Shown piece after piece: positions 1 through 12,477 of a stretch of 64,000 bases of DNA (within the stretch, counting starts at the first letter, position 1; each line of letters starts with the position of its first letter). Origin of the DNA: Coniella vitis (Eukaryota; Ascomycota; Sordariomycetes; Diaporthales; Schizoparmaceae); the NCBI GenBank assembly GCA_011317545.1, contig WUJK01000003.1, forward strand, positions 2,728,001 through 2,792,000, given 5' to 3'. A program made the position numbers and the translations under genes. The notes under the pieces are model-generated. The model ran no database searches, was not told the origin of the DNA, and saw only the letters and a program-made list of their open reading frames with translations.

Positions 1-3000
1 TGCGCCCGAGAACCATGGGTCGCGGGAGGGGGGTTGGTCGAGCTCACATCGAGTCTGATCCCTAAGGTAGAGAGTTGCGCCCTCGTCGGGCCTGCTCGAA
101 ACATTGCCCATTGTGCGGATTGAAGGGCCACGGGCTGTCCCGAGAACCAGGTGAGCAGCTGGGAGGGAAGCTGTTATGCACTTTGGCGTCGCAGTCGACT
201 GAGGCGCCAGTCGTAGTCATGTATGGTGTAGTCTGCGTGACTGAGTCGTCGATAACAGTAAAGCGAGCGGAGGAACAGGCCAGGAGGGAGCCCAGTCGAG
301 CGCTAACTGGCAGTGGACCACGTCGAAGGGGAGGTCAGTAAAGGGGGCCGTAACGGGACGCGCAGTGAGGGCTCGGGTGCTGTGTTGTCGGCGGCAGGGA
401 CGCGGAGCGCGGAGTGTCGCAACGGGACACAATAGAGAGAGACAGCCTGGGACGAGACGAGTTGGAGTTGTTGATGGAGGACGACTCGAGAAGCAGAGTA
501 CAGCTTGGCAGACGCGGGGCTGGGCGTGCCGTGACTATTTCCTGTGTCTGTGCCTTGTGCCTGATTACGGACTGCAGGTCGGCCGAAAGACGTGGGTTGT
601 GGGTAGGGATCAGCGCAATCCTTTAATGTACTGTGCTGGATGTGAATAATCGCGAAGACCAAAAGAGATGATGTGCTTCACCAACTAGCCGGCGCGCTTC
701 ATGCTTATGCTCATGTTTGGAATGGTAATGGCCAGGCTATCCAAGAGCAATAGCGGGCACTGTACTCGAGCAGTCGCGGTCAGCATCGATCAGGGGACGT
801 TGACATGCCATCTAAACAGGGACAGAGTACTACTATAGTACGCACTTGCCTAGGCTAGCCGGTGCTAGGCAGCTGCTAGGTTGCTACATAGTAGCGTAAA
901 GAGCGCTCCAGCGGCAGAGCGGGTGCCACGAGCTGCACGAGGTACCTACTTCCTGAGCCTACATACAATGTACTGTAGTTATGTGCTTCCTGCCCGCCAA
1001 GAATAGCCCAGTGACACATGCATATACTATGGTACGTATATACATAGTAGTACCTGTAGTAAGCACACACCAAGAGGAAACTGTACATGTACTATGTATC
1101 TAATCCAGCCTCTACTACTATGTATCCACATGGTAGATGCCAACCACCAAGGGAGCTATCAAATTGTTCTCGTTTCAACCCTCATCAAGACCGCAATGGC
1201 CGTTTCCATTTTACAGGATACGACCCAATCTTTGATCGCACTTACAGCCGTTTGTATAGTACGTGTGCACTTACAAATACTGGTGACGCTCTGCTAAGGA
1301 TCTCATCTAATCATCCTTCACGGCCTTGTGCCCGTATCAGAGACCAGCTCTAGGGCAGGTTGTGTGATATTCTTCGATAATTGAGACCTTGCCTCAGCTT
1401 GCACGTATTCCTTGTAGTCCTACAAGACTACATCACCACGTGTATCACGGGAACAATCACGAATCTGCTCTTCTTCACCGCCAGCAGCTTGTTTATTTGA
1501 GCCACTACGCCCATCACATGGCTGATATGGTCGAAAAGCGTCAGTCATGCCCTGTAACCTATAGAAACATGGGTACGTGGAAGGTCCGTTGGCTGGGCTT
1601 CAGACAACGTCAGGTAGCCCTTTGGAAAGCTGTCTACCACGTACATAGATACCTTCTGTTTCTCTGCTTACAAAACTCAGTACCGTTTGTTGGCCCACAT
1701 CTAACCATCCGCTTACTTGAAATGACCATTGTGAGATTCTGCACGTCTATTTGTGGAAGTGAGAAACCATACTTTAGGCGGAATGATGGCTGGGTCTGGG
1801 GAAGCGTTCCTTGGCCATTTGTACTATATATGGCGTTGGCTTCAACTTGGTCCAACAGAAACTTGGTCTCACCAACTGGCCGCGAACTGTATCCAGCATG
1901 ACTGTTCACCACTACCTGCGGGCTATCGCGGTACCGAAAAAGTACTACATAGTAATGTTTCCAGTATGCGCTTCGCTACCCCTGTAGTATGTAGGGTATG
2001 CTTGTCGAGATTCGAGGCTGACTACTGTGCGCACCTGAACAGATACTGTTCTTGGTGGACCTCTTGTCGATCTATTGAATTTGCCTTTACTATTATGTAT
2101 ACTAGAAGTAGGTATCATGTTAAAGGAAGTGTAGTATCAGCATTGTCTAAAGGATGCTGCTGTTGAATCATTTCACAACTTCATAACTGCCTCTGTCCGA
2201 GGAGTAGAAATTGTTAATATTCCACACAGCGGTTATGTTGGGAGGGATCAATAAGTGGCCGCATTATGGGCAAGACTCCATCATGCGCTAAGGAAGTGCA
2301 GGATTGTACGTAGTGTACATGATGTACAGATGTTGGAAGAGTAAAAGCACTGGAATGCCGAATTCATCTTAACAGGCTTACAAAGTACAGTACTGGACTT
2401 CACCAACTTCCCAGTATATCCTGTGGTTCGCATTACTGGGCCATCCTGGGTCAAAGAGGATTATAAAACGACTGATATCGGGTTGCCCGAATACAGGGCT
2501 TTAGCGAACTATAATCACACCCGCTTTCCCAGCACTAACAAGTGCACACGTTTCTTTGCATCTTTCACCCGATGTCTTGTAAGCCCTCTCTGGGTTTCAG
2601 TGGCTTAAGGAAACTGTGCTACTCCTGCCTTTCCATGCAGAGGCGCAGAATCCTCCCTGGGAAGGTCCTATTTATATACCTGAGCTCCGCATAGTCTTTG
2701 TACAGGTGTAACACCACAGACAACAAGGTGGATCAAGGGACGCAAGGGGCTGCCCCAAACTGAACCCCCCGCAAGGCATTCCACTGGCCTGACTTCTGAC
2801 TTGGTCGGCTGACTGGTTGCAGTCCCTACTGACTATACCGCCCGTAGGCTGCATTGGCGCCCGGCGCTTTACATGGTAAATGACGTTGGGCTTGAATTTG
2901 TACTGCACAGTGAGTCCCTAGGATTTGCGGCGGCACTTGCAGGGCGACACAACCTAAACCCTGCAATACCCACCCAACTCCTGACCCAAGCTTAGGGTCT

Positions 3001-3415
3001 CCCTTCCGCATGCCAGATTGCCTCTCCGCCTAGTTCACCTGGTTTGAGAGTAGAGGCTCAGCCAAGTCTGGCACTGAATCTTTTGACACGACACGGCGTC
3101 ATTTGCTCTTTCGCGACAACGACTGAGAGGTGGGACTTGTTTCCTAGATACCTCGTTCCACGGGGCGCCCTTTGATCTTTCTTTCTGCCGGTCTCACCTA
3201 GCCGCCTCGCTTGCGAATACGAACAACTAGACAGCTGGCGACGGTCCCAGGCCATACAAGAGACACTCGAGGCATGGTTTCGCGAAGATAAGGGGCGGAC
3301 GTCTCTCGCACCACGCACGGCACACCCGCCCCTTGATCCTTTCTCCTCAGGACCGAACAACTTGGACACTTCCCTCTTGCGGCTGAACGTCCTACCGTGG
3401 ACGCCACAACCGGAA
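1..3415. other. Gene-poor left end; no supportable gene
   Basis: No conserved domain, good start context or consistent splice pattern was found on either strand. Short ORFs exist, the longest about 170 codons at 1389-1901 (+), but they overlap ORFs on the other strand and read as non-biological. The part from about 1.0 to 2.7 kb is somewhat richer in A+T than the coding block that follows. Five copies of TACATAGTA/TACTATGTA lie at 885, 1041, 1090, 1116 and 1946. The last few hundred bases must hold the promoter of the C2/MHD gene starting at 3416. Confidence 0.6.
885..1954. repeat. Cluster of TACATAGTA/TACTATGTA motifs (5 copies)
   Basis: Perfect copies start at 885 and 1041 (TACATAGTA), 1090 and 1116 (TACTATGTA) and 1946 (TACATAGTA). 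Several near-matches lie between them. It is one of three clusters of this motif in the window. Confidence 0.75.
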
Positions 3416-6400
3416 ATGTCGTCGTCGTCGTCGCCGTCGAGCGTCAGGGCGAAGCACAACAGCCGGTCCCTCAACAGGAGCATCAACCGAATTCAGCAGC
3501 TGGATGGCGCTGCGCGACGAAGATCGAGAGCGGGCTCACGCGCCTTCCAGGCTCAGGTCAGCTACGAAGATGCCTACAACTACGCACTGAGCATCGCGTT
3601 GCTGCACTACCTGCTACAGCCCAAGAAAAAGAAGAAGGAATACGTGACGGTGCCCAAGGCGCCAACCAGAGTACAATCGTACACACATAATATCGGAGAT
3701 CTGCTCAAGGAGTTTATACCTACGGGTGGAAGCACCGTCAAGCTGCCCAGAGACTTTCGTGGATCGCTCGAAAAGCGCATGGAGCGCGTTGTCAAGGGCA
3801 CCTTCGACCAGCCAGGCTACAGCGACCCAAATGTCAAGAGAACCTTTGCAGAGGCTTACACCAACTTCACCGAGCATGATTTCCGCAAGACAATCGACCG
3901 GGATCGCACCTTGGAGCCCTTGATCCTCAAGTTCTATGCTGCGGCTGTCAAGGCAATGAGCCACGGGCGGGCCCCTGACGACCATTCATGGAAGATACTC
4001 ATTGACCGCCATCTCGCCCTGTTTGTCAGGCTAATGATGACCATCTTCAAGAAACATGGAACTGAAAAGGACAAGGAGCTCATGGCACGGCTGCAGACGC
4101 TGGAACAGAAACTGTTGCGCAACGACCAAGATCTGTTCATCGACACGGGCCAAGACAAGGAGCACAAGACAATCGAAGTAGACATCCCGCACAGCTATGA
4201 AGTCAAGGACATGCACATGGTGCAAATTGTGGGGAAGATTTTTGGGAGAGATATGAACCAGCTGCAATCCGACATCGACCTGAACAAGAATATCTGGACC
4301 GAGGAGGCGGCTCTAAAGGACCTCAAGGCCTATCAACATCGCTTGGATTCCAATATGGACGGTGCATTGAGGAAACAGGATTTCGATCTTAACGAGTCTT
4401 TTGAAGAGTGGAAGAAAGGCGAGCGCGACCACATCACGTCCATGATGCTTGACATATTGAAGGTACGGCCAGATTTGGCAAAAACCGTCACGAGTTTCGA
4501 CAAGCCTTTACCTGTGCGGCCCACGTCGATATTTGGGGAGGATCAGTCATACGCGGAGTTAGCAAAGATGCTAACCAACGACTCCGCCACTGGCCCCACG
4601 GGCGAACCTGCCTTTAACCTGAACAACATCTCATTCGACGACAATGCCAGTATTCGCAGTGTCGACGAAGCCAGCTACACGTTCATTCCACCTGACCCCA
4701 GGGCGTACTACAAGACGGTTCTGCAACATGCCATGACATATGATCAAGCACATCCTGATTCTGAAGAATTCGCGCCACTATCCCATCAATCGTTTGAACT
4801 TCTGATTGACATATCCAGTTGGTGGCGTCTACCACAATTCAGCAGACACATCACCTTCCTCGAGGTTGCTGTACGAAAATTTCTGGATCAGGAATTCGGG
4901 GGCGTGGAGCTCGATGAGTGTTTTGAATTTGTCAAAAATCCACAACCGGAGCCCAAGAAGCTACCGCGTATACAACTTTACACGTCCACTTTGACCGATA
5001 TCGATCCAAGTCGATGGACACTGATTGACTATTCCCTGTACCAACAGATTCTGTCTGCGTTGCACGATGCACTTTTGCGGGAGCTCTATGACCTACTGAT
5101 GCACTGCTACGAGCCCAAGGCTCCTACAATTGGTGTGGTAATGAGCCTCCTCCTGAATCACGTCTATCCTGATCCCGCCTTTGTGCAAAAAGACGAAGAC
5201 ATGAAGCAGTTCTCCCAGCATTTAGAAGAAGGGCTCAAGAAGCAAGCTGATCAAGTCTACCATGGCTTCCTTGAGAAAGAGGTGCCTGCAGCCAAGGAAG
5301 ACTGGAACTTCAGTCATGTCGTAAACCTGGGAAGCGCCGTGACCAAACTGTGTCAGAGAATCAAGAAGAAATATGCCAAGAATCCCGAGATCATGGGCGT
5401 ATCTCCATTTGCTGTTCTAGTGCAGGCGATATTTCCTAGCTTCGAAGAGGATGCCAAAGCGCTCATTGAGACTATCATTGTGGCAGCCAAGGATGCTGGA
5501 TTGGAGGTCAACGTGCAGGATGGATTCGATCTATATAAGGAATTGGTCGAAGTCCGCAAAATTCACATCCAGTACCTACCTGGCCAGGTCTTTGCGTTCG
5601 ACATCGAGGGTCAGCTCGAGGAATTCGTGTGGCGATGGATTAGCGATGCAGAGAGCCGTATGACATCCTTTGTCGAGGAAGCCATCAAACAAGATCAATT
5701 CCAGGTTAGAACGGCGCATGCAGACGACATTCCGACAGACACACAACGGCATAGTGTATCCATCATTGACGTTTTCCAATTGTTCAACCAAACAGCGGAC
5801 CAGATTTTCCAGTTGCACTGGGACAACGATGTTCATCACGCCAAATTCATGACATCTTTGGCAAAGGCATTCTCTGCCGGCATCGGCCGTTACTGTGAGA
5901 TTGTTGAAAGCAAGTTCGCCAAGGAAATGGACCGTCAAAGTGCCGCAGAGCTTGCAGCAGCGCAACGGACTGCTCAGGAGCGCATAATGCAGATGGCAAA
6001 GGATGCCTGGAATCAAAAGGAGAAGATCGAACCCTTCCAGTTCTATCCTGAGGTGAGTTTTCTCTGGTGTCATTTGCACATCGAATTGTGATCTAACATT
6101 TGGACATAGTCATTCGTCAAATTGAACAACATCGAATACGCAATGCAGTCGCTTGATAAGCTAGAACGATTGATGAACGTCGACGCATGTGCTGAGTTAC
6201 TTTTGGCCAAGGAAGGTCCCAAAGACCGCATGCGCAAGCCTGACAAGTATGTATTTACCGTCAAGGTTATTGAGGCAGAAGACATCAAAGCCTGTGATCC
6301 CAACGGGTATAGTGACCCGTACGTCGTCTTGGTGGACGAGTACCAGAAGCGCTTGGCCAAGACACGAGTGGTTTCGCGAACGCTCAACCCTCGCTGGGAC

Positions 6401-7708
6401 GAGTCGGTTGATGTCACAGTGACAGGACCTGTCAATGTGATTGCCACGATATGGGACTATGATACGTTCGGAGACCACGATTTCGTCGGGCGAACATCTT
6501 TGAAGCTCGACCCAGTACACTTCAGCGACTACTTACCCAGAGAATTTTGGCTTGATCTCGACACGCAGGGTCGGTTGTTGATCCGAGTCAGCATGGAGGG
6601 TGAGAAGGATGATATCCAATTCCATTTCGGAAAGGCCTTCAGACATCTTAAGCGTACCGAGCGAGACATGGTGCGGAAAATTACTGATAAGGTCAGTCCT
6701 GTGCTTTGTCTCCCTTCCCATCTCTTCATTCTTCTTCATTTGTTCTGTCAACGAAGGCTCACAGTATCCATATAGCTTTCAACGGTGATCAATGCTTCAC
6801 TTTCCCACGAGGCCTTGAAAAATCTGCTCAGTCGTGGCATTGCCGCATCAATCGGCAACATGTGGAAGACGCGCAAAACTACTGCTCCATCAGTGACTCA
6901 ACAAGACATCGAAAACGCGTTGCAATCCCTGTTCAATTACTTTGACGAGAATTTTGCCATCATGAAGCAGACACTTACCGACGCGACAATGCTGGCTGTC
7001 ATGACGCGCTTGTGGAAGGAGGTACTTATGGCCATTGAGAGTTTACTGGTGCCTCCTCTGTCAGACAAGCCGTCCACGCAAAAGCCTCTTACACAAGTCG
7101 AGCTGGACGTGGTGTATAAGTGGCTTGAATTACTGTTTGAATTCTTCAATGCCAAAGACGAAGACGGTGAAGTTCTTGGAGTACCAGCAGAGGTCCTCAA
7201 ATCGCCTAAGTGGCATGAATTGGCGTCGCTTAATTTCTGGTACTTTGACTCCACCGACTCCCTGATTCGCACATCAGAACGCATGGTCGCAGCCACCCAG
7301 CAGCGGGCTCAGCAGCAAGCACAACAAGCCTCGCGACAGTCTGCACCGGCTGCACTAGGCCCCACGTTCAACAGTGCAGCATTTGGCAGCTTGGGCACCA
7401 TTCGGCGCGGAAAGAGCATTATGATGAGCCGCAACCTAGGGACAATGAAGCGAGCCAAGGAAGAGAAGCGCAAGGAGGCACAAGCGGACCCTTCGGATGA
7501 TATGATCCTCCGAATCTTGCGCATGCGCCCCGAAGCTGCTGGATATTTGAGGGAGAGGCACCGGCAAAAGGAACGCATGGCGGCCAGCCAAGCGGCAGCG
7601 GCCATTGTAAGACAGAGCATCCACCAAGGCTTTAGTACGGGTGCGTACGGTAACAGCCCGGGCGGTGCGTTCGGGCGTGGTGCGTATGGAAACCTGCCAA
7701 GGCGGTAG
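3416..7708 (+). CDS. Munc13/Ync13-like protein with MHD and C2 domains
   Basis: Exons are 3416-6052, 6110-6691 and 6776-7708, joined by introns of 57 and 84 nt, all phase 0, giving 1,383 aa. The first in-frame ATG is 3416; upstream in-frame codons offer only a TTG. A C2 domain lies at about residues 925-1045, with Asp-rich loops (DPNGYSDPYVV and WDYDTFGDHDFVG) of the type that binds calcium. Before it, at about 730-850, is a region with the look of Munc13 homology domain 1, and after it, in exon 3 at about 1080-1230, one like MHD2. This order matches fungal Ync13-type proteins, which act in vesicle fusion and in balancing exocytosis and endocytosis at growth or division sites. The N-terminus is a Ser run and the C-terminus is Gln/Ala/Gly-rich and probably disordered. 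The domain boundaries are estimates; the family call is firm because of the MHD-C2-MHD layout. Confidence 0.9.
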
Positions 7709-8462
7709 AAGCGCCGACTACGAGCCGTGTGAGGAAGTCTCGAGTATGTGATTGCGACCTCAGGCGGGCCGAATGCCGCTTGATTTTATGCCATGGCTGT
7801 TGTCTCTGAACGTGCAATTTCCAGGAGGCTCCTTGCAAGGGAAGCCTGTCAGTATGGATTCTTTTTATAACAACCGCAGCCGACAGTCTGCGCACCTAAT
7901 CCCGCAGCGAATACCCCCGACTAGAAGAGAGCCATGGAGGAAACGAGGCGATGACGAGGTCACACTATTCATGATTTGTTAGAGAGTTTGCATTATTAGG
8001 TAGCCATCTTGATATTTTCCTTGAGTAATTCGAGGGTTGGAGCGTCCTAAAGTGAGCGTGAACGGGTTTAGTGGTGTGTGTTGTATACATAGTACGGTGG
8101 TGTTGGGTGACTTTACTCTAGGGGTCGTGAAATTATTTACTGTGATTCTGTTAAGAGGGAAAGGCCCGCACTGAAAATTACTACTTACTGTGCAGGCCGC
8201 CTAACAAAATCTTTTCCAGATTACAATCCTGTGGTAAAAAGAACAATCGGCCTCGAGAGCTTCAGGGATCCCCAGGAGAGACCTCTGACCTCCAATTCCT
8301 CGGACAGCTTGTCTACGGGGGAGTGATCTGACAGGTCTGAGTCCTAGTTGCCTTTGCCATTGTCAATCACAGCCGCTCTCATTCCCTTTGGCCTGGTCCT
8401 GCCCAAATCATCTAGCCCCATCGTAACGTGTTCCTTTTTCTCTTGCCTTTTCTTGCCTTCTC
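7709..8462. other. Intergenic, 3' UTR of the C2/MHD gene and promoter of pyrophosphatase
   Basis: No ORF with support. One copy of TACATAGTA lies at 8086-8094. The last 150 bases are pyrimidine-rich, as is common just upstream of fungal start codons. Confidence 0.6.
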
Positions 8463-10092
8463 ATGTACTCGCAGCAGCGTACGGTGGCCTGGGCCCTCCT
8501 CAGGGCCAGCGCCCGACCCAAGGCGCTGTCGTCACGCAGCGGCAGCTCCGTTCGAAATCTCGCGCAAGCTGCCCCACCAAGACGACCAACCATTACTATT
8601 CGGGCAGCCCCTGAATCGGCGGGCACCCCTCTACCGAACCTGCAGCGCCAGCAGCACCCGGGCCAGCGCCACAGCCTAACCCCTCCACAACAACTCGCAA
8701 CAAGCTGGCCAACCAGACTCTCCACTCTCCACCGTCCCTATACTACTTCTACTGCCCTCTTCCTCCCAGCAGCACAGTTCCCCTCGTCCGGGATCAATTC
8801 CTTCAAGATTTCTTCCTCTCGTACTTCCCAGATTGCCCGTCACCTCTCGGGTCCCGCAGCCTCGTTTTCGTCGACGACCGCCACCACAGACAAGATGGCC
8901 TACACCACGCGCAAGGTCGCTGCTCCCTACACCTTTGAGCACCGCGTCTACATTGAGAAGGATGGACAGCCCGTTTCCCCCTTCCACGACATTCCCCTAT
9001 ACGCCAACCAGGAGCAGACCATCCTGAACATGGTGGTTGAGATCCCTCGCTGGACCAACGCCAAGCTTGAGGTCAGTTCTACCAGTTGATTGCCCCGCCT
9101 TGTTGTTGGGCTCTTTGCGTTGCTACTCAACTTTTCCCTGCCGTGTGGCCGCTATCCTGCACCCCCCAACTCTGGGTCTGACCAGAGCGTGTCTTGCGGA
9201 AGTGCATCTTGTGCTGACCATGGCTTGCTATTATTTTCTAGATCTCCAAGGAGGAACTTCTCAACCCCATCAAGCAGGACACCAAGAAGGGCAAGCTCCG
9301 ATACGTCCGCAACTGCTTCCCCCACAAGGGCTACCTGTGGAACTACGGTGCCTTCCCCCAGGTATGACAAGGCTCCCCTCTCTCTCCCCGCACACAAAGT
9401 GTTGCCCAAAGATCGCAACGTAACTGACAATTCACCAACCACAGACCTGGGAGGACCCCAACGCCGTCCACCCTGAGACCAAGGCCAAGGGTGACAACGA
9501 CCCTCTCGATGTCTGCGAGATCGGCGAGCTTGTCGGCTACACTGGCCAGGTCAAGCAGGTCAAGGTTCTCGGTGTCATGGCCCTCCTCGACGAGGAGGAG
9601 ACTGACTGGAAGGTGATTGTCATTGATGTCAACGACCCTCTGGCCTCCAAGCTCAACGACGTTGAGGACGTCGAGCGCCACCTGCCCGGTCTCTTGCGTG
9701 CTACCAACGAGTGGTTCCGCATCTACAAGATCCCCGACGGCAAGCCCGAGAACCAATTTGCCTTCACCGGCGAGTGCAAGAACAAGAAGTACGCCATGGA
9801 TGTCATCCGTGAGTGCGCTGAGGCCTGGGACAGACTCATTTCTGGCAAGACCCAGCCCGGCTCCGTGTCCACGTACGTTACTGCCCGCCGTCCCTCACAA
9901 TTCCGATTTCCCTAAGAGATGTTCTCGACACTAACTAGCCCTTTGCTTAGTACCAACGTGACCGTCTCCCACTCTCCCAGCCGCATCGACCCAAGCCAGT
10001 TGCCTCCTATCCCCGCCAACGAGGAGCTCCCCGCCGAGAAGATCGATGCCTCGATAGACAAGTGGTTCTTCATCAGCGGTGCTTCCGCATAA
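8463..10092 (+). CDS. IPP1: Inorganic pyrophosphatase (family I), possible dual-targeted
   Basis: Exons 8463-9071, 9242-9361, 9445-9872 and 9951-10092 give 432 aa. The enzyme hydrolyses pyrophosphate to two phosphates and so drives biosynthetic reactions. The family signature DNDPLDV is at residues 260-266, and the flanking sequence matches eukaryotic soluble pyrophosphatases throughout. An in-frame ATG at 8895 (Met145) would give 288 aa, almost exactly the usual cytosolic length. The 144 residues before it are rich in Arg, Ser and Ala with almost no acidic residues, like a mitochondrial presequence. The long form could therefore be mitochondrial and the short one cytosolic; alternatively the upstream stretch is simply an open 5' leader. 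Splice sites are standard (GTCAGT, GTATGA, GTACGT donors). The core enzyme call is very secure; the start is not. Confidence 0.95.
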
Positions 10093-11298
10093 ATTGTCTG
10101 AACAGGGCAAGCTGATTGTGGCACTGCCGAGAAAGGGGAAAACAAGCCACTTCCAAACTGACCGTCTGGCTGGTTATCCCGAGCCCGAATTACTGAACCC
10201 GTTTATGCAGGCGTTTTGCTAACTGCGGTGTTCGTATGATTGGCTCCTCGGGTTTTCCATTTACTGGCATACATGAATAGTATACTGCGTATCATTAAAG
10301 TGGTAGCATGTGAAGTGGGTACCAGTGTATTGCTATAGCCCGCCCGGTGATCCAAAAATCAAAATAATAACAGGCAATCAAGTCGACTTTGGTATTCGGT
10401 AGAAAATGTGGGTGCTCAATTTGAAAGTCTCCCGGCTTGTAGAGACAATATTCTGTATAGATGTAAATTGACTTGAGATGTCATCATGGCGACCGGACTC
10501 ATAACGTGGAACACACTATGCATCCTTTTAAGTTCAAAGGAAGTACATGTCGTACCCGGAGATTCGAGTTTTGCTTCCTTTTTACGCGGTGTACGTACCG
10601 ATGCAAAGTACATTCCACGTAATGGGATTCATCGCCTTCGTATCCGCCGCTGCTACCGCAAAGGTGCTCTGGAATCCTACCAGACACACTCAAACCCATT
10701 CTTTCGGCCGGCCCACGCCCACCCACGCATGCAACCAACACGCTCCCCAATCCAAATCCATACATTCAAGTCGAAAATTGCCCGGTTAAAGACCGCATTA
10801 TGGCCTCTTCGCAATAGATAGCGGAGGCCGAGTAGACCACCTTGATGGCAACCAGTCCCTTCGACGGCTTCCATCTCCTGCCCTCTGCCAAGGATACTGA
10901 TTTAATCGAACACCTCATATTCCTCGTCTCGCACCCATTCTTTCCCCGGCCACCTGGCCATCGACAGCCTGTAAGACTACGCGACTACTCTCGCCACACC
11001 CATGCGACCAAGGAATGCTCCTAGCGACGCTTCTTGTTGGTTCCTGAGCAAAGCTGAGCTTCTTAATACATGGTAATGCAACCGATCTAGTTCGCTTCTG
11101 AAGCAAGAAACACTAGAATTTTTGCCTCCTCTTTGTTACCTATCAGTCTCATAGCGGTTGCTGATTCATTTCTCAACAACACAAGAGACTGAGAGAAAAA
11201 GCCTTGTAGATGCGAAGCAGTAGAGACAGTAGCTGTGTATATGGATTGTTGACATTGTATTTTTTGGGTATGATTTTCTTGCTCATTTGAGGTTCCTT
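10093..11298. other. Convergent intergenic region between IPP1 and the mL53 gene
   Basis: The 3' UTRs of both genes must lie here. ORFs of 60-110 codons occur on both strands between 10.4 and 11.0 kb, but they show no domain and overlap one another, so I do not call them genes. Confidence 0.6.
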
Positions 11299-11816
11299 TT
11301 ATGAATCGGCCAGAGCAGCTTGCTTTAGCAATACGCGCGAATGTCTGTCACACTCCTCCACAAGGTTCTTGATGCCCATGTTTTCGCAGTCGAGATCCAG
11401 AACCTTTCCATCCTCTATGACACGACAAACAAAGTATGTTAGTTAGTGGAACCAAGAAAATATGCCTAATTGCAGAGGTAATGGGAAAAGATTGTCTGTA
11501 TATATGAACGTATGCAGACGATTCGTAACGGCGCACTCTACCAAAGAGCAACAATAAAAAGAGAGAGAAAAAGAGAGAGAGAGAAAAGAAGGTGGGCGGG
11601 ACGGGGAAATCGAGGAGCATAAGAACTCCACATACTGAATTTTACGTGAAGTGAGGTCTTTTCAGAAGCACCCTGGGATAGCAGCTTTGTTGTGATGGTC
11701 ATGCCTTGGGTTCGTGCCGAGGGCGGCAAGACGGTGAGGAAGAGGCGTGCCGACTTGGCCTTTGGTGAGAAAGGGTTGATTTTCGTGGTGACTTCGGTGA
11801 TGAAGCGAGTAATCAT
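11299..11816 (-). CDS. MRPL44: Mitochondrial large-subunit ribosomal protein mL53
   Basis: Two exons, 11816-11636 and 11414-11299 on the minus strand, join across a 221-nt intron (GTATGT donor, CATAG acceptor, phase 1) to give 98 aa, the length of yeast Mrpl44. The protein starts MITRFITEV and has the basic KINPFSPKAKSARLFL segment; the second exon encodes DGKVLDLDCENMGIKNLVEE, a typical mL53 segment. It is a structural protein of the mitochondrial 54S subunit. The intron carries a long CT tract in the sense strand (about 11540-11590). The gene is easily missed because neither exon is long and the first is open far upstream. It diverges from SEC20, with 661 nt between the two starts. The symbol follows yeast naming. 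Confidence 0.88.
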
Positions 11817-12477
11817 GTTGGGCGGTCTTTTGTATGTGGTTGCTTGATGGTACTGGCGGAAGGTCTGCGCAAGAAGGAGGAGGGTGGTGCCGGTGGTACG
11901 CGCAGTGGTGCTCCTCTCGAAAGTTAAGCGGGGGGTCCTCGTCGTGGCGCTTTTTGGAAGTAGTCGGTAGATTGGCGTTCTGCCTGCGTTCCTGTCGGTA
12001 GGACGTTCGTCGGGAGTAGGCTGTGGAGTCGTGGTTTGTATGGAAGAATGTCGTTTGCTAAAGCAAACAAACGCCGTTTGGCCGTGTCGCGGCCCTGGGA
12101 CCTGGCAAAATTCACGGGATCCCAATCGCCTGCCCCTGCCGCCAAAGAAGCTCGAGCCAGGGTTATAGTGCTGCCAGTAGTACAAAGTACTAGAGTACAC
12201 GGCTGGGTTGCGGTAGCAGGTAGTAGGTCCGACCCGCTATCCCTTAGTGCGCTTCCAGACGCGCCTAGCCCTTCTAATAGAAAAGGTGACGTCGGGCAGG
12301 CAGTGAGCGGATGACAGCTTGGCTCCCCCTGTGCGCTTCAGAAAGTCACCATTGTCTTTAACAAGGCGCATCTCTCCCTCTGGAGAAGAAATTACCACCA
12401 ACTTCGCAACGGCTCAAGGTTGTGGAACTCAGGTAGCACAAGTCTTCCAAAGGGAAGGCAGATAGATACAGCGCAGC
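11817..12477. other. Divergent promoter region, mL53 (-) and SEC20 (+)
   Basis: A 661-nt region separates the two start codons. Open frames continue upstream of the mL53 ATG on the minus strand but do not resemble the family, so they are taken as leader. No specific regulatory site is assigned. Confidence 0.55.

Noticed and set aside
1389..1901. Plus-strand ORF of 170 codons
   Set aside because: No domain, no leader features, a competing minus-strand ORF, and an unlikely composition rich in Trp and His.
11538..12200. 220-codon minus-strand ORF read as one gene
   Set aside because: Only the part from 11816 down to 11636 matches mL53; the upstream part is leader and the downstream part is intron, as shown by the GTATGT donor and the matching second exon.
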